A DNA stretch of 63,685 nucleotides from Candidatus Pacearchaeota archaeon CG10_big_fil_rev_8_21_14_0_10_34_76 (GTDB taxonomy: Archaea > Nanobdellota > Nanobdellia > Pacearchaeales > GW2011-AR1). Of the stretch, positions 18,014 to 26,634 are shown piece after piece. A program made the position numbers and the translations under genes. Below the pieces are notes generated by a model that saw only the letters and a program-made list of their open reading frames with translations, searched no databases and was not told the origin of the DNA. Numbering within the stretch: the stretch's first letter is position 1; the number at the start of each line of letters is the position of its first letter. The stretch is taken from the NCBI GenBank assembly GCA_002763075.1, contig PFDB01000002.1:126286-189970 (forward strand). The letters run 5' to 3'.

Positions 18014-18149
18014 ACCCCTCCGCGGTTCTAGGAGTCCGGGTAAGAAGATGACACCCCTCCGCGGTTCTAGGAGTCCGGGTAAGAAGATGACACCCCTCCG
18101 CGGTTCTAGGAGTCCGGGTAAGAAGATGACACCCCTCCGCGGTTCTAGG
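18014..18149. repeat. 39-bp tandem direct repeat, 3.5 copies
   Basis: Three exact copies (18014-18052, 18053-18091, 18092-18130) and a 19-nt partial copy (18131-18149) of a GC-rich unit beginning ACCCCTCCGCGGTTCTAGG. It includes the CCGCGG palindrome. A degenerate part copy follows at about 18191-18220. The array sits between secD and the YdjM-like gene, directly upstream of the latter. Because 39 is divisible by 3, the frame stays open through it. The base composition is far more GC-rich than the surroundings. Confidence 0.95.
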
Positions 18150-18241
18150 TATTTGCAGAGCAAGCTCCGCATACATCCAACTCTTACGAGTTATATGAGT
18201 CCTGGTAAACAGATGACGCCAATCAATACAGAATTTTATTA

Positions 18242-19750
18242 TCATTCTTCCATCTTTCTTATCATATCTGCGAAAGCAGGACGTGTTATAAGAACCCCTG
18301 CAGTTATTCCTATGATGGAGGTGATTGCAAATCCCTTGAATAATCCTGCTCCAGCCCAGTAAAGAGGAATTAGAGCAAATAGAGCAGTTAGGTAAGCAGT
18401 CATAACTACAAATAATGCATTCTTCATCCTCTGTTTTATATTTGACTGTTTATTTGTGCGAGCCTCGTCTAAGATAACTATCTGTTGGTCGACTCCTGTA
18501 CCAATTGTTGCAAGTATTCCTGCTATAGATGGTAAATCAAGATTCCATTTGATTAGCGCCGCGAATCCGAGGATAATGATTAGCTCGGAGAAAGAAGTTA
18601 GAAGAAGGGCTGCAGATGCCTTGAATTTTCTATATCTTATTAGGACTATTAATCCTACTGCAACAATAGATGCTGTACCTGCAAGCAATATAAGGAAAAC
18701 AAATTGATCTCCTAATACTGGAGAGATTGTGTCTAACTTAACTATTGTTAGTTTGTAGGGCAAACTTCCAGTGATCAAAACTGTTTGTAAATGGTGCATA
18801 TCACTTCTTGCATTTTCAAATGCTTCTTCCTGTGTTGCTCCTTGCCCTGAACCTTGAATAGATATCTGGGTTGTTGCCTGACCCTTTAAACCTGAACTGA
18901 TTCTTAGCTCATCTACAATTTCTTCATCTAATATCAATGTAAGGTTTTCATTCAGGTATCTTCCTCCTGATTCTGAATCTAACCCAAGGCTTCCAGTTAT
19001 GTTTGCATGTCTTTGTGCCGCCTCTCCGCTAAGGTAAATTGTGAAAGCAAAACTACAAGAGTATCCTCCTTGGAAAGGTGTGCAACTCTGTACTCCAGAA
19101 CATGTGGCGTCATTTCTACAAACAGAGGTAATATCTTCATTTCCTCCAACAAATACAATTTGATCTTTAATGCGGGCTTCAAATTTTCCTTGTTGAGAGA
19201 TTAAATCCTCAAGATCTGTGGGAGTTGCTCCAGCTATTTCAACCAACATAAATTTGTTTCCAGAAAGGTCTGAGACTCCCCTTATTTTAACATCTGAAAT
19301 TCCGAATACATTAAATCTGTTGCTGCTTATATCAATTAAATCCTTAAGTTCTGAGTCAGTTAACTCTTGGTCTGGTTGGACAAGTGCTCTTGCTCCGCCC
19401 CTAATGTCTAATCCTGTTTGAATGTTTGTTTGGGAGATTTTTCCCACCACTATTTTTGGAGTTTCATTTGTTAATATGATATATGTACGTTCTTTTGTGG
19501 TTATATCAATTCTTTTTTCTCCTTCTGTTGAAAAAATTGAATTCATGACCTTAGCATAATCTTCTAATGATGAAATTTTTTCTCCATTTACTCCCTTGAT
19601 GATTTCTCCCTGTCTAATACCTTCTTCTGCAATTTTCGAATCTCTATCTACAGATTTTATAAGAACTCCTGATTCAAATGATGGACGTATTGCTATCAGA
19701 CTTAGCACCAATACTATTATTAAAATCCAAATACGAAATGTTATTTTCAT
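18242..19750 (-). CDS. secD: Protein-export membrane protein SecD
   Basis: A 502-residue protein: an N-terminal membrane segment (FRIWILIIVLVLSLIAI), a large outside domain, and five C-terminal membrane segments with GTGVDQQIVILDEA, the SecD counterpart of the proton-pathway region. It includes GLDIRGGARALVQPD, a SecD hallmark. With SecF it uses the ion gradient to aid Sec-dependent export. I chose the ATG at 19750 because it forms an ATGA overlap with the secF stop; an upstream start at 19777 would overlap more. Confidence 0.95.
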   Translation of the reverse strand: MKITFRIWILIIVLVLSLIAIRPSFESGVLIKSVDRDSKIAEEGIRQGEIIKGVNGEKISSLEDYAKVMNSIFSTEGEKRIDITTKERTYIILTNETPKIVVGKISQTNIQTGLDIRGGARALVQPDQELTDSELKDLIDISSNRFNVFGISDVKIRGVSDLSGNKFMLVEIAGATPTDLEDLISQQGKFEARIKDQIVFVGGNEDITSVCRNDATCSGVQSCTPFQGGYSCSFAFTIYLSGEAAQRHANITGSLGLDSESGGRYLNENLTLILDEEIVDELRISSGLKGQATTQISIQGSGQGATQEEAFENARSDMHHLQTVLITGSLPYKLTIVKLDTISPVLGDQFVFLILLAGTASIVAVGLIVLIRYRKFKASAALLLTSFSELIIILGFAALIKWNLDLPSIAGILATIGTGVDQQIVILDEARTNKQSNIKQRMKNALFVVMTAYLTALFALIPLYWAGAGLFKGFAITSIIGITAGVLITRPAFADMIRKMEE

Positions 19751-20634
19751 CCTAGGTTTTTTGCCTCCGCATACCATTTAAGTATTGATGCATTTGCTAC
19801 CCATGTGTTTAATATGTCAAATCCAAGACCGATTAAGAGTATTGTGAACATCTGTCTTAGTGTTTCTGAAAAATTGAAAATTATTGCTAATGATATTGCT
19901 ATTGCAACTATTGATGTGAGGGTCATTGTTAATCCTGTTTTTAATGCGCCAGCCATTCTTTTATTTAGGGAGACATCTTTTTTTCTTAATATTCTGGAAG
20001 TTAGCATGATGTCTGTGTCTACCGAATACCCTATAAGCATGAGCAATGCAACTATGCCTCCAATAGAAAGATTGAAATTCAGAAGATCTAATAGAACAAT
20101 TGTGAAAACGATATCCATAAATGCTGAAAGTATAACTGCGAAACTAGGCACGAATGTCCTAAATATTACAAAGACTACTATTGCCATTAGGATAAATGCA
20201 ATGATTACTGCCAATCTGAGTTGTTGATAAAAGCTCGAAGATAACGCATTTCCTGTAAATTCTGTTGAAGAATTCTCTGTAGTCAGTTCATAACCTAAAT
20301 AACTTTCTAAGAACGGCCTTATCTCTTCCGGGGTGGCTTTCGTCTCAACAAAAAATCCTTGTTGTTCTCCAGTTCTAATATTAGAAATTCCACGGATTAC
20401 TGAATCTGGAAATTCTAAAGAGAGCCCTTGCTTTAGGTCGTTTATATCTGTTTTTGCATCAAAGACTGATATTGTTGTTCCTCCAGTGATAGATACATCT
20501 GTTAATATCAAGTCTCCATTTTTTGCATTGAACTGGAATAGAAAGATTAAAGAGAATACTAACAAAATTGCCGGAATGAACAACAACTTCTTGTAATGCT
20601 TGTCGTACCAACCTTTTTTTGTGGTTTCTGTCAT
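19747..20634 (-). CDS. secF: Protein-export membrane protein SecF
   Basis: A 295-residue protein with six membrane segments. It contains VSITGGTTISVFDAKTDIND early and GYSVDTDIMLTSRILRKKD in the membrane core, the SecF-specific motif. It precedes secD in a two-gene leftward operon with a 4-nt ATGA overlap. The partners form a heterodimer in the cytoplasmic membrane that helps pull exported proteins across. The tRNA-Gly gene lies about 50 nt upstream on the same strand. Confidence 0.95.
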   Translation of the reverse strand: MTETTKKGWYDKHYKKLLFIPAILLVFSLIFLFQFNAKNGDLILTDVSITGGTTISVFDAKTDINDLKQGLSLEFPDSVIRGISNIRTGEQQGFFVETKATPEEIRPFLESYLGYELTTENSSTEFTGNALSSSFYQQLRLAVIIAFILMAIVVFVIFRTFVPSFAVILSAFMDIVFTIVLLDLLNFNLSIGGIVALLMLIGYSVDTDIMLTSRILRKKDVSLNKRMAGALKTGLTMTLTSIVAIAISLAIIFNFSETLRQMFTILLIGLGFDILNTWVANASILKWYAEAKNLG

Positions 20635-20684
20635 TGAATTTTAAAAGAATGTGGGGTTTTTAAAGCTGTTTAGAAAGAATGTGA

Positions 20685-20756
20685 TGCGCGGGCCGGGATT
20701 CGAACCCGGGTCATCGACTTGGAAGGCCGAGATTCTGACCACTGAACTACCCACGC
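20685..20756 (-). tRNA. tRNA-Gly (anticodon TCC)
   Basis: The minus strand folds as a standard cloverleaf of 72 nt: acceptor GCGTGGG with CCCGCGC, anticodon loop CTTCCAA with TCC, and T arm with GGTTCGAATCC. The CCA end is not encoded. It is the last of three tRNA genes on the same strand between secF and the kinase gene. Confidence 0.93.
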
Positions 20757-20812
20757 CTATAATCTTTAGAAAAAAGCGGGTTTTAAACCTTATTATTCTA
20801 TATCGAATCTAA

Positions 20813-20939
20813 CGTCCCCGACAGGATTTGAACCTGCGACCTATGCCTATCTCAATTGCTTTCGCAATCATAAACCTCTTCAGGATTTATTCCTTCAGGT
20901 TAGGAGGGCATCGCTCTATCCAGGCTGAGCTACAGGGAC
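20813..20939 (-). tRNA. tRNA-Arg (anticodon CCT) with a 52-nt intron
   Basis: Acceptor GTCCCTG pairs with CGGGGAC. The anticodon stem ATGCC is followed by loop bases CTCCTA, then an insertion, then A and the matching GGCAT. The intron runs 20849-20900 and sits after position 37, the standard archaeal site. The intron can form two hairpins (AACCT with AGGTT, and TTGC-GAAA-GCAA). It should be removed by the tRNA splicing endonuclease, which recognises a bulge-helix-bulge. Confidence 0.88.
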
Positions 20940-20940
20940 A

Positions 20941-21024
20941 TGCGGGGAGAAGGATTCGAACCTTCGTAAGCACTAAGCTAACGGATCTTGAGTCCGTCCC
21001 GTTTGACCACTCCGGCATCCCCGC
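20941..21024 (-). tRNA. tRNA-Leu (anticodon CAA)
   Basis: An 84-nt class II tRNA on the minus strand: acceptor GCGGGGA with TCCCCGC, anticodon stem ACGGA/TCCGT around CTCAAGA, and a long variable arm (TAGCTTAGTGCTTA) typical of leucine. It is very similar to the tRNA-Leu at 31214-31297 outside the anticodon arm, so the two are recent relatives. CCA is not encoded. Confidence 0.93.
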
Positions 21025-21077
21025 ATGAAAATAAGGGACAATCTTGTATTTTAAAAGTTGCTATTTATACATAGAAA

Positions 21078-22268
21078 TCATTTTTTGAATTTTTTATAAA
21101 AAGAAAGAATTTTCTCAGCTATTTCTTCAGGGGTGAAATTAGAAGTGTCTATAATCAAGTCTGCAAGTGATTCTTGCTCCCTATAATCAAACCCGTATAT
21201 ATTTTTCCATCCCTCTGCCTCACTATTTTCTCTAGAGAGAATGATTTCTGAGACATTGGCATCTGGCAGGTTATCTCTATTAGATGTTCTAGTCATTCTT
21301 TTATTTATAGAGGCAATTAACCAAACTCTTAAATCAGCCCAGTTTATCATGTGTAATGATAGTTTTCCATCAATAACTATCCCTCCTTTATTTGCCAATG
21401 CTATCTGGAGTTCATCAATTATATTGTGAAACTCTTTACTTTTTCCAAAATCTGTGTTCCATAAATTCTGAACTCCTAGAGAATCATTTTGTGATTTGAA
21501 TTCTGGAATTTTAAGGTTATTTCTGTTGCATAACTCTCTAAATAGCGAATAGTAATGCTGTTGAGAAACTCTGCCTGTGGAGATATCCTTAAAAAGCTGT
21601 CCTGGAGAGAAATAATTTAAATTTAACTTGTTAGCAATAATTTTTCCTGCTGTTGTGCTACCTGCACCCGGAAGACCTGATATCGCAATTACATTTCCCT
21701 TATTCAGTTCAGTTAGAATAGATTTTACCTCTTCTTTGATAGTCATCTTTGAAGAATCTATCACAAGACGATATTGTTCTGTATCTCTATAATCAAATTT
21801 TCCGCCAAATAATGCTCCATATGTCTGTTGTCCCCATTCTGCTTCTTTATTTTCTCGGAATTCCAAGGCATTTTTTACTTCTTCTAGATTTTTGCTATAT
21901 CCATTTCCTCCAATTGCCCGCATTGCCCTGATTTCTAGGGGTGCTGTAACAAAAACAGAAAGAACTGAGTTAAGCCCTTCGCAATTTACCCTTGGAAACC
22001 TTGAATCCAGGATAACCTTTCCTTTTTCCAATCTTTTTTTTGCTTCTATATTTGCATCTATGATATCTTTCTCTGTTATAACCTCTGCATAAAACTCCTC
22101 AAAAGTTAGATCGTTGGAATGACTTTTTGACTTCCATTCTTCGTATTTTTTTCTAAATATTCCCCCTATATGCAAAACTTCCCATCCTAATTCTTTTTGA
22201 AGCATTTCTATCAGGGCTGTTTTTCCTGCCTTTGGAAGGCCCGCTATTGCAATGCTCTTGTAGCTCAT
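21078..22268 (-). CDS. Tandem P-loop nucleotide kinase (two cytidylate-kinase-like domains)
   Basis: A 396-residue protein with two kinase modules. The first (about 1-185) has the P-loop AIAGLPKAGKTALIE and ends with FDYRDTEQYRLVIDSS. The second (about 190-396) has VIAISGLPGAGSTTAGKIIA and ends with GFDYREQESLADLIIDTS. The second P-loop and ending match archaeal cytidylate kinases (CMP to CDP). The first is a diverged copy with similar closing motif, so the gene looks like an internal duplication. Normal archaeal Cmk has one such domain of about 180 residues. Which domain is active is not known. Confidence 0.78.
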   Translation of the reverse strand: MSYKSIAIAGLPKAGKTALIEMLQKELGWEVLHIGGIFRKKYEEWKSKSHSNDLTFEEFYAEVITEKDIIDANIEAKKRLEKGKVILDSRFPRVNCEGLNSVLSVFVTAPLEIRAMRAIGGNGYSKNLEEVKNALEFRENKEAEWGQQTYGALFGGKFDYRDTEQYRLVIDSSKMTIKEEVKSILTELNKGNVIAISGLPGAGSTTAGKIIANKLNLNYFSPGQLFKDISTGRVSQQHYYSLFRELCNRNNLKIPEFKSQNDSLGVQNLWNTDFGKSKEFHNIIDELQIALANKGGIVIDGKLSLHMINWADLRVWLIASINKRMTRTSNRDNLPDANVSEIILSRENSEAEGWKNIYGFDYREQESLADLIIDTSNFTPEEIAEKILSFYKKFKK

Positions 22269-22355
22269 GGCATGAAAAAATGCAAGATATATTTAAGTTT
22301 GATGCAATTTCTAGGAGATAGGAAGATTTTTATACTCTAAATCAAAGATATTTTT

Positions 22356-22469
22356 GAAGACGGCCATAGTGATTGGGAAACACCTGTTCTCATTCCGAAC
22401 ACAGAAGTTAAGGCTTTCACGTCTTGTGCGTTAGTCTCCGACAAGAGGCGAAACACGGATGCTGTCTTC
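22356..22469 (+). rRNA. rrf: 5S ribosomal RNA (stand-alone)
   Basis: A 114-nt sequence closed by GAAGACGG with CTGTCTTC. It contains CACCTGTTCTCATTCCGAAC and ACAGAAGTTAAG, the conserved loop of 5S rRNA. A TATA-like TTTTTATACTCTAAA lies about 20-30 nt upstream. No 16S or 23S gene is nearby, so this 5S gene is unlinked, as in several archaea with scattered rRNA genes. Confidence 0.93.
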
Positions 22470-22478
22470 TTTATTTTT

Positions 22479-22697
22479 CTATTGCAAGTTTAATCTATAT
22501 CCCGGAACAGTTAAACATAACTGAGCATCTATAACTCTTGAAGGAATTAGTCTTGAGTAATCGTAATAAATTGCTAACCCCTCTCTCGTGTCTTTTTCAT
22601 AGGATCTTAGAATTTTTCTTGCTTCAGATTTCTCGCCCAACCTTTGGCGTTCTTGCTTAATTCTTTCTACTAAATTGCCATTGATTATTCTGAACAT
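22479..22697 (-). CDS. Small hypothetical protein
   Basis: A 72-residue basic protein starting at the ATG at 22697 (MFRIINGNLV), with a charged helix (RIKQERQRLGEKSEARK). I do not recognise a family. It ends 9 nt after the convergent 5S rRNA gene and is divergent from rnp4 with about 50 nt of AT-rich spacer, so a shared promoter region is plausible. The tidy fit in the gap supports it being a real gene. Confidence 0.5.
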   Translation of the reverse strand: MFRIINGNLVERIKQERQRLGEKSEARKILRSYEKDTREGLAIYYDYSRLIPSRVIDAQLCLTVPGYRLNLQ

Positions 22698-22748
22698 CAA
22701 TTAATATACAAAGAAGAGTTATTTAAATATAATTAGGTTAAATCAGTT

Positions 22749-23012
22749 ATGAAAAAGAAAATAACTAAGAAGGAAGCTCAAGATAGGATCATTGAATTCT
22801 TTAGACAAGCCGAAGAAATTGAACCAAAAAATTTCAGAAAAATAAAGAGGTTAGCTATGTCTTACAATATCAAATTAGGGAATTATAGAAAGATATTCTG
22901 TAAGGAATGTTATTCAGACATTAGATATCATAAAGGAAAGGTGAGAATAAAAAATATGCATAAAATTGTAGAATGTTCTAAATGTGGATTTTTGAACAAG
23001 TGGAAAATCTAG
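22749..23012 (+). CDS. rnp4: RNase P protein component 4 (Rpp21/Rpr2)
   Basis: An 87-residue basic protein. An N-terminal helical part (about 1-40: RIIEFFRQAEEIEPKNFRKI) is followed by a zinc ribbon with CKECY (about 57) and CSKCG (about 79). This is the archaeal RNase P subunit that binds the catalytic RNA with Rnp1 and helps trim tRNA 5' ends. Its closeness to tRNA and 5S genes may be chance. It ends 2 nt from a convergent hypothetical gene. Confidence 0.9.
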   Translation: MKKKITKKEAQDRIIEFFRQAEEIEPKNFRKIKRLAMSYNIKLGNYRKIFCKECYSDIRYHKGKVRIKNMHKIVECSKCGFLNKWKI

Positions 23013-23014
23013 TT

Positions 23015-23242
23015 TTATTCTCGAAAAGCTCTCGCTTTTTTTCCAGCAGCTACTGTTGTAGTAATCCGGAATAATTCTGCATAAACTTCACTTCCTACAG
23101 AAAGATTGTGTTCTAATCTGAAATCATCTAGAAAACGTGTTGCACGTTCAATATATGTTGTTTTAGGTTCGGAATGAAGCCCAGATAACTTTTCCTTATA
23201 AGTTTCAATTAGCTCACGGGGAAGGAGTTTTTCAGAGCTCAT
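23015..23242 (-). CDS. Conserved-looking hypothetical protein downstream of rpoN
   Basis: A 75-residue protein starting [11 protein letters not shown] at 23242, which forms an ATGA overlap with the rpoN stop. This makes it the second gene of an rpoN operon. It is mostly helical and charged with no zinc ligands. I do not recognise the family. Translational coupling to an RNA polymerase subunit suggests a housekeeping role, but nothing in the sequence shows which. Confidence 0.6.
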   Translation of the reverse strand: MSSEKLLPRELIETYKEKLSGLHSEPKTTYIERATRFLDDFRLEHNLSVGSEVYAELFRITTTVAAGKKARAFRE

Positions 23243-23436
23243 GATTTCTTGAATTTGCTGATTTCTGGCAACATATCTGCATGGCCAAGCATACAAGCTC
23301 TGCAGCAATATCTTTCAAGTCCTAAATCATCAAGGATTTTTCCTGTATCTTCACCTTCCTCACTTCGCTTTTTGAACTCTTCCCAGAATTGGCCAATAGG
23401 TTTTCCACAGCTAAAACATCTTACAGGTATAATCAT
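23239..23436 (-). CDS. rpoN: DNA-directed RNA polymerase subunit N (Rpb10)
   Basis: A 65-residue protein starting [17 protein letters not shown], with the zinc-binding pattern CxxC (7-10) and [11 protein letters not shown] (43-53), diagnostic of Rpb10/RpoN. It is a structural subunit at the assembly platform of archaeal RNA polymerase. In many archaea rpoN follows rps9; here it is about 9 kb from that cluster, on the opposite strand, and coupled to a small unknown gene. Confidence 0.95.
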   Translation of the reverse strand: MIIPVRCFSCGKPIGQFWEEFKKRSEEGEDTGKILDDLGLERYCCRACMLGHADMLPEISKFKKS

Positions 23437-23484
23437 ACTACAGAAGGATAAAATAAGGTTTTTAAACTTTCCCCTGGTTAGTCT

Positions 23485-24210
23485 ATGATGGGTGAATTAA
23501 TATCTTTAAAGAATGTTTGGAAAATATATAGAGAGGGGGAAGAAAATGCAGTCTTTGCCTTGAGAGATATTAGTCTTATTATCAAAAAAGGAGAATTTGT
23601 AGCTATAATGGGTCCTTCAGGCTCTGGGAAATCTACTGCAATGAACTTGATAGGGAGTTTAGATGTTCCATCCAAAGGAGACATTTTTTTAGATGGACAT
23701 AACATTTCACACTTGAGTGAATCTGATTTAGCCCAGATAAGAGGGAAAAAGATAGGATTCATATTTCAGCAGTTTAACCTCATTCCAAATTTAACTGCAA
23801 GAGAAAATGTCATGCTTCCAATGATATTTCAAGGGTCTGATGAGTTTGAGAGAGAGAAAAGGGCAGGAGAACTTCTAAAACTTGTTGAGCTAGAAGATAG
23901 AGTAGATCATCTCCCTTCTGAACTTTCGGGAGGGCAACAACAAAGAGTTGCTATTGCTCGTGCATTGGCTAACGATCCTGAAGTCATTCTTGCGGATGAA
24001 CCTACTGGGAATTTAGACACTAAGACTGGAGAGAAAGTTATGGATTTTCTTAACAAGCTACATAACCAGGGCAAAACCATAATCATTGTCACTCATGATC
24101 CTAACCTTGCTATTGAAAATGCTTCTACAACTTATTGGTTAAAAGATGGTAAAATTGATAAAATAACCAAAAAGAAAGGGAAAAACAAAATTGTTGGAAA
24201 TGAAAAATGA
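23485..24210 (+). CDS. ABC transporter ATP-binding protein (MacB/LolD type)
   Basis: A 241-residue ATPase with Walker [10 protein letters not shown] (about 41-49), Q-loop [12 protein letters not shown], signature [15 protein letters not shown], Walker [14 protein letters not shown] and switch VTHDP. The [10 protein letters not shown] and PTGNLD sequences fit the MacB/LolD/FtsE group that powers type VII ABC systems. Two ATG codons lie side by side at 23485 and 23488. It overlaps the first permease gene by 4 nt (ATGA). The complex probably moves or extracts an envelope molecule mechanically. Confidence 0.93.
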   Translation: MMGELISLKNVWKIYREGEENAVFALRDISLIIKKGEFVAIMGPSGSGKSTAMNLIGSLDVPSKGDIFLDGHNISHLSESDLAQIRGKKIGFIFQQFNLIPNLTARENVMLPMIFQGSDEFEREKRAGELLKLVELEDRVDHLPSELSGGQQQRVAIARALANDPEVILADEPTGNLDTKTGEKVMDFLNKLHNQGKTIIIVTHDPNLAIENASTTYWLKDGKIDKITKKKGKNKIVGNEK

Positions 24211-25424
24211 AACAATATCTGGTCCTGGCTGTGAAAAATCTGAGAAAAAGAGGACTCCGTAGTTGGCTGACTCTTTTAGGAATATGTATAGGTATAGCTG
24301 CAGTTGTATCTTTGATCTCTCTGGGAGATGCATTAAAAGATACAGTCAATTCTCAGTTTAATATTGCCTCTGTTGAAGTGATATCTGTCCAGGCAGGAGG
24401 CATCACTGGATTTGGGCCTCCGGGTTCAGGGGTTTCAAAACATTTGACAAAACAGGATTCTGATGCTATAGAAAGATTGAGCTCTGTGGAATTTGCAATT
24501 CCGAGAAATCTTAAAACCGTTAGTGTGGAATATAATGACAAGGTTGAGTTTGTGATGGTAAGCTCTGTTCCAAATGATGACAAGATTGATGATATGTACA
24601 CTCTGCTTGATATTGGAGTCTCGTCTGGAAGATTAATGGAAAGAGGAGAAAAAAATTTGATAATGATCGGGGACAGCCTTGCGGATGGAGAAAAAAATTC
24701 TTTTGAAAGGGATATAGGGGTTGGGAATAAATTAAAGCTAAATGGGGAGGAATTTAGGATTGTGGGCGTTCTTGAAAAGAAGGGAAGTTTTATCATAGAT
24801 GGTACAATTCTTATCAATAGTGAGGGGCTCAAAGAGATTTCAGATATAGGGGATAATGTTGATTTAATTGTTGTTAGGGCAAAGGACAAGGATTCTATAG
24901 ATGATGCAAAGAGAGATATTGAAGATTTGCTTAGAGAAAGAAGGGATGTGAAGATTGGGGAGGAGGACTTTGAAGTTTCTACACCGGAAGCACAGCTTGA
25001 ATCCATTAATGAAATTCTTACTGGAATACAGGTGTTTATCGTGATAATTGCGTCGATATCCATATTTATTGGGGCTGTGGGAATTGCAAATACAATGACT
25101 ACCTCTGTTATTGAGAGAAGGAAGGAAATTGGCATAATGAAAGCCATAGGTGCTAGAAACAAAAATATTTTTTATCAATTTTTTGTAGAAGCTGGACTCC
25201 TTGGACTGATTGGAGGACTTATTGGGGCTGCGCTTGGAATTGGAATAGGTTATCTTGGAACTACTGGACTTAATATATTTCTAGGAACATCTACTAAGCC
25301 AAATATAAATTTCATTTTAATTATCTCATCGCTATTGGGGAGCTTTATTGTTGGTTCTATATCTGGAGTGGTTCCTGCAATGAATGCTGCAAAACAAAAT
25401 CCTGTGGAGGCAATAAGGGGATGA
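24207..25424 (+). CDS. MacB/FtsX-type ABC permease
   Basis: A 405-residue permease. An N-terminal membrane segment (GLRSWLTLLGICIGIAAVVSL) follows a basic start, then a large outside MacB_PCD-like domain (about 45-265), then three membrane segments with SVIERRKEIGIMKAIGARN, the coupling motif facing the ATPase. It overlaps both neighbours by 4 nt, giving an ATPase-permease-permease operon. The two permeases probably form a heterodimer. Confidence 0.92.
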   Translation: MKQYLVLAVKNLRKRGLRSWLTLLGICIGIAAVVSLISLGDALKDTVNSQFNIASVEVISVQAGGITGFGPPGSGVSKHLTKQDSDAIERLSSVEFAIPRNLKTVSVEYNDKVEFVMVSSVPNDDKIDDMYTLLDIGVSSGRLMERGEKNLIMIGDSLADGEKNSFERDIGVGNKLKLNGEEFRIVGVLEKKGSFIIDGTILINSEGLKEISDIGDNVDLIVVRAKDKDSIDDAKRDIEDLLRERRDVKIGEEDFEVSTPEAQLESINEILTGIQVFIVIIASISIFIGAVGIANTMTTSVIERRKEIGIMKAIGARNKNIFYQFFVEAGLLGLIGGLIGAALGIGIGYLGTTGLNIFLGTSTKPNINFILIISSLLGSFIVGSISGVVPAMNAAKQNPVEAIRG

Positions 25425-26629
25425 TAAGTAAAGAGATAATAAAATATTCTATAGATAATCTTAGGAAGAGAAAGACACGGAGTTTTCTAACAATTTTTTC
25501 AATTCTGATTGGGATAACTACAATTTTTATTTTTATTAGTTTTGGGATGGGGCTATACACCTATGTAAATAGTTTTGTTTCAGAATCTTCTGCAGATAAA
25601 GTCCTTATTCAGCCAAAGGGGGTTGGTGTTCCTGGAATAGACAAGACATTTTTCTTTGATGAAGAAGATTTAGATGCGGTTAAGAAAACTTCTGGAGTTT
25701 ATGAAGCAGAGGGGGTTCAAATCCTTGTTGTAGAGGCAGAACAAAATAACATAAAAAAATTTGTCTTCATGACTGCTTATGATCCTGAAAGACCATTGAT
25801 GTTAGAAATTTCCAACCTTGAAATATATGAGGGAAGGAGCTTGACTAGTTCGGATAGGGGGAAGGTTGTTCTTGGATATAATTACTTGATTGAAGATAAG
25901 ATATTTCCGCGAAAATTGGAAGTTAATAGTAGGATTGATGTGGATGGTAAAAGTCTTACAGTGGTTGGGTTTTATGATTCTGTTGGGAATCCCCAAGACG
26001 ATTCTAATATATACATAACTAATGATTATTTTGAAGACATTTACCCTGAAAATTCAGATAAATATGACATGATCACAGCAAGAGTAGATACCAGCGATAT
26101 AGATAGAGTTATAACAAACTTGGAAAAAGAACTTAGAAAATCAAGGGGGTTGGAAGAGGGAAAAGAAGATTTTTTTGTTTCTTCATTTGGAGATCTTTTT
26201 GAAAGTTATTCTACTTCGTTAAACATTATAATTGGGTTTATAGTATTGATTGCATTGATATCCGTTATTGTCTCTGCCATAAACACTGCCAACACAATGA
26301 TAACTTCTGTTCTAGAAAGGATAAAAGAAATAGGGGTGATGAAATCAATAGGTGCAAGAAATTCTGAAATATTCAATCTTTATCTATTTGAATCAAGCTT
26401 CCTTGGATTTATTGCTGGAGTTTTAGGGGTCTTCTTTGGATGGATATTTAGTCTTGTAGCGGGAAATATTCTAGAAGGGTTGGGTTGGAGCTTTCTAAGT
26501 CCATATTATTCTGTTGAATTATTTATTGGATGCATATTATTTGCAACAATTACTGGAGGGATTTCGGGAGTGATTCCTGCAATAAGTGCTTCTAGAGTAA
26601 ATCCTGTAGATGCATTAAGATATGAATAG
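25421..26629 (+). CDS. MacB/FtsX-type ABC permease
   Basis: A 402-residue paralogue of the gene before it. It has the same plan: TRSFLTIFSILIGITTIFIF as the first membrane segment, an outside domain of about 220 residues, and three C-terminal membrane segments with SVLERIKEIGVMKSIGARN. It ends with SASRVNPVDALRYE, like the NPVEAIRG end of its partner. The pair with one ATPase is typical of archaeal MacB-like exporters. Cargo unknown. Confidence 0.92.
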   Translation: MISKEIIKYSIDNLRKRKTRSFLTIFSILIGITTIFIFISFGMGLYTYVNSFVSESSADKVLIQPKGVGVPGIDKTFFFDEEDLDAVKKTSGVYEAEGVQILVVEAEQNNIKKFVFMTAYDPERPLMLEISNLEIYEGRSLTSSDRGKVVLGYNYLIEDKIFPRKLEVNSRIDVDGKSLTVVGFYDSVGNPQDDSNIYITNDYFEDIYPENSDKYDMITARVDTSDIDRVITNLEKELRKSRGLEEGKEDFFVSSFGDLFESYSTSLNIIIGFIVLIALISVIVSAINTANTMITSVLERIKEIGVMKSIGARNSEIFNLYLFESSFLGFIAGVLGVFFGWIFSLVAGNILEGLGWSFLSPYYSVELFIGCILFATITGGISGVIPAISASRVNPVDALRYE

Positions 26630-26634
26630 AGAAT

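Noticed and set aside
18014-18149. Tandem 39-bp repeats as a CRISPR array
   Set aside because: The copies are directly adjacent with no spacers, and no cas genes are near.
17576-18172. Long form of the YdjM-like protein with four LEPRRG repeats
   Set aside because: The family starts at MLPRWH (18007). The extension is just the translated 39-bp repeat, although translation of it cannot be excluded.
20828-21028. Open frame on the plus strand across two tRNA genes
   Set aside because: It lies wholly over the tRNA-Arg and tRNA-Leu genes on the other strand; the encoded protein has no family features.
22356-22469. Complete rRNA operon
   Set aside because: Only 5S is present; no 16S or 23S sequence is seen in the window.
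24353-25162. Minus-strand open frame of 269 codons opposite the ABC permease
   Set aside because: Serine- and isoleucine-rich antisense translation of a well-supported permease gene; no recognisable motif.
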